DNA of 64,000 bases. Origin: UKL13-3 sp943369665 (GTDB lineage Bacteria; Bacteroidota; Bacteroidia; UKL13-3). Below the pieces are notes generated by a model. It searched no databases, had not been told where the DNA came from, and worked only from the letters and a program-made list of their open reading frames with translations. Of this stretch, positions 62,068 through 64,000 are shown one piece after another. Made by a program: the position numbers and the translations under genes. Numbering within the stretch: the first letter of the stretch is position 1; each line of letters starts with the position of its first letter. The DNA lies in assembly GCA_943369665.1 (NCBI GenBank), contig CALRNX020000010.1, forward strand, positions 62,001-126,000, read 5' to 3'.

Positions 62068-64000
62068 GTGCCTTATCCGAAACATATAGAACACAAACTT
62101 GAATTCGACCAGGTCAAAGAATTGCTCCTCAAAAAATGCATTTCGGAAATGGGTCAACAGTATATCAGCAAAATCCGTTTTGTGAACCGTTTTGATATGC
62201 TTGAAAAAATATTGCTTCAGGTCAAAGAATTTAAAACATTGCTTATCGAAGATACTCCCTTTCCGGCCGAGCATTATTTTAATATTGAATCATACCTGCG
62301 CAAAGCGTCCATTGAAGGAACTTTTTTAACAGAAGAAGAATTTCACCAGTTGCGTTTACTGTTGCAAACCTTCCAGAACATCTGCAAGTACTTTGAACAA
62401 CGCAACGAAAAATACACGCAACTGGCTTCGCTGTTTGGTGGCATTCATTTTAACCAAACCCTGGTTAAAAATATAGAACGGATCATTGATGACAAAGGAA
62501 CAATGCGCTCCAATGCATCACCCGAACTGGCTAAAATTTCGGCCAAAATAAGTGAGAAAGAAAAAGAAGTAAGGCGAAGGTTGAACAGCATTTTTGAAAA
62601 AGGGAACAACGAAGGATGGCTTGCTGATTCGGGAATTACGGTGCGTGACGGACGATTGGTATTACCTGTTTTGGCCGAACACAAACGCAAGATCCCCGGG
62701 TTGGTTCATGATGAATCGGCAACGGGGCAAACGGTTTATATAGAACCAACCGAAGTCTTCGAAACCAATAATGTGATTCGCGAGTTTCAGATCGCATACA
62801 AACGGGAACACGAAAAAATACTGACTGAGTTAACCGATAAAATACGCCCCGATATTCCGGAGTTGGAAAAATACCTGCAACGTTTGGGGCTCATCGATTT
62901 TATCAGGGCCAAAGCATTGCTGGCAATTGACCTGGGAGCCGATATGCCGATCATGCATAAACATGCAGGAGCCAAATGGGTGGATGCTTACCATCCATTG
63001 TTAAAATTAAACCACCAAAAACAAGGCTTACCGGTTGTTCCGCTCTCGGCAGAACTGACCCGAGACAAAAGAATATTGGTTATTTCAGGTCCGAATGCCG
63101 GAGGAAAATCCGTTTGTTTAAAAACCATCGGGCTACTGCAGTATATGCTTCAATGTGGCTTTTTGGTTCCATGCAAAAGCCACTCTGAAATTGGTATATT
63201 CAGTGATATGCTCGTAGATATTGGCGATGAACAATCTATCGAAAACGATCTGAGTACATACAGCTCCCATTTGTTGCACATGAAATACTTCACCGAATTC
63301 GCGGATGCCAAAACATTGTTTTTGATCGATGAGTTTGGAACAGGTACCGATCCGCAGTTCGGAGGCCCGCTAGCCGAATCAATTTTAAACCGGCTGAACC
63401 AGAAAAGCGCATTCGGTGTGGTAACAACCCATTACAGCAACCTCAAAAATTTTGCAGCCAATGCAAAAGGATTGCAAAATGCCTGCATGTTGTTCGACAA
63501 TACCCAAATGCAACCGCTGTATGTATTGGAGATCGGTAAACCGGGCAGTTCATATGCATTTGAAATTGCACAAAAAACAGGACTTGCTCCGCAAATTATC
63601 GATTATGCCAAAGCCAAAGTGGGCGACAAACAAAAACGTGTAGACGACCTGTTGATTGAGCTTGAAAAAGAAAAAGCACATGTACACGAACTCAAAAAAC
63701 GGTATACCGAAAAGGAGGAAAAATCGAAACAACTGATCGATGATTACACCTTGCTGAAAACTGAGCTGGATACCAACCGCAAGAAGTTGATCACGGATGC
63801 AAAAAAAGAAGCGCTCTCCATTATCAGTGAAGCCAACAGCCGTATCGAAAATACCATTCGGGAAATACGCGAGAAAAAAGCCGATACCGATACGATCCGA
63901 AAAGTGCGTTCGGAAATCAAACAGGAAGTGGATGGCTTAAAAGAACAAACCAAAGTTGAACCCGTTAAACAACAACTACCGACAGCCGGCAACAATATTG
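62068..64000 (+). CDS. mutS2: MutS2 family ATPase, 3' end beyond the window
   Basis: Open from the GTG at 62068 to the window end, 644 codons of an expected 780-800. The start has HKLEFDQVKELLLKKCISEM, then the clamp/connector region and the ATPase: ILVISGPNAGGKSVCLKTIG (Walker A) and TLFLIDEFGTGTDPQFGGPL (Walker B), with VVTTHYSNLK (about 450-460). A coiled coil (about 530-620, Lys/Glu rich) leads toward the Smr nuclease domain, which would lie beyond base 64000. MutS2 acts on branched DNA and stalled or collided ribosomes in other bacteria. Confidence 0.93.
   Translation, partial: MPYPKHIEHKLEFDQVKELLLKKCISEMGQQYISKIRFVNRFDMLEKILLQVKEFKTLLIEDTPFPAEHYFNIESYLRKASIEGTFLTEEEFHQLRLLLQTFQNICKYFEQRNEKYTQLASLFGGIHFNQTLVKNIERIIDDKGTMRSNASPELAKISAKISEKEKEVRRRLNSIFEKGNNEGWLADSGITVRDGRLVLPVLAEHKRKIPGLVHDESATGQTVYIEPTEVFETNNVIREFQIAYKREHEKILTELTDKIRPDIPELEKYLQRLGLIDFIRAKALLAIDLGADMPIMHKHAGAKWVDAYHPLLKLNHQKQGLPVVPLSAELTRDKRILVISGPNAGGKSVCLKTIGLLQYMLQCGFLVPCKSHSEIGIFSDMLVDIGDEQSIENDLSTYSSHLLHMKYFTEFADAKTLFLIDEFGTGTDPQFGGPLAESILNRLNQKSAFGVVTTHYSNLKNFAANAKGLQNACMLFDNTQMQPLYVLEIGKPGSSYAFEIAQKTGLAPQIIDYAKAKVGDKQKRVDDLLIELEKEKAHVHELKKRYTEKEEKSKQLIDDYTLLKTELDTNRKKLITDAKKEALSIISEANSRIENTIREIREKKADTDTIRKVRSEIKQEVDGLKEQTKVEPVKQQLPTAGNNI

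Noticed and set aside
1..64000. tRNA, rRNA or mobile elements
   Set aside because: I saw no tRNA-like T-loop words in the gaps, no transposase or integrase product and no flanking inverted repeats.

Overview
The window is a 64 kb stretch of an AT-rich chromosome that I assign to the Bacteroidota, most likely the Chitinophagia/Sphingobacteriia side of the phylum. The reasons are: several start-proximal TAnnTTTG boxes (the Bacteroidota -7 element), almost no Shine-Dalgarno sequences, many GTG/TTG starts, a 46-residue basic protein of a type seen in Bacteroidota next to the arginine decarboxylase gene, a KirBac-type channel, DUF4296 and DUF3575-like proteins, and RHS-shell proteins of Bacteroidota type. 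I saw no rRNA, tRNA, CRISPR array, insertion sequence or prophage.

Region 1 (1-17690, minus strand) is the accessory part and the most interesting one. It holds eight tightly packed genes, with overlaps of 1-4 nt or gaps of 1-10 nt, that read as one transcript starting near 17.7 kb and leaving the window at base 1. In order they encode: an 810-aa outer-membrane barrel with a long coiled coil, a 357-aa secreted protein with Fn3-like domains, a membrane-anchored Skp/OmpH-like chaperone, a lipoprotein, an 1857-aa SpvB/RHS-shell protein, a 640-aa PKD protein ending in a YD-like tail, a 258-aa secreted protein, and an RHS protein of more than 1555 aa. A block of seven FG-GAP/VCBS repeats (enough for a beta-propeller) sits inside that last protein. 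The layout recalls the TcB/TcC toxin cocoon, but with what look like its own outer-membrane and periplasmic helpers, no TcA and no type IX secretion sorting domain. I propose it as a candidate undescribed surface or secreted RHS machine.

Region 2 (17.7-36.8 kb) has a divergent catalase/oxyR pair followed by a NYN-LOTUS RNA-biology protein. Then come a Kir channel, a sugar-acyltransferase, an AIM24-like protein, YebC, RuvC, a flippase-like/glycosyltransferase pair, two small conserved proteins, a quinone oxidoreductase, a TPR sensor kinase, a lipid kinase, a RhlE-type helicase, SUI1 and an OmpR-type two-component system.

Region 3 (36.8-64 kb) is mostly housekeeping: a DPP-IV-like peptidase, YchF, a phosphoglucosamine-type mutase, a methyltransferase/PAP2/ZIP operon, a periplasmic binding protein next to guaA, pfkA (with an unusual Asn in the GGDGS loop), speA with its small neighbour, recG, a WG-repeat protein, a DMT exporter with an overlapping MBL/beta-CASP nuclease, upp, two thioredoxin-fold proteins, a pair of related outer-membrane proteins, a fatty-acid desaturase, yggS, a DUF4296 lipoprotein and the first 644 codons of mutS2. 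Short tandem repeats (7-mer and 14-mer) and five rho-independent terminators lie between these genes.
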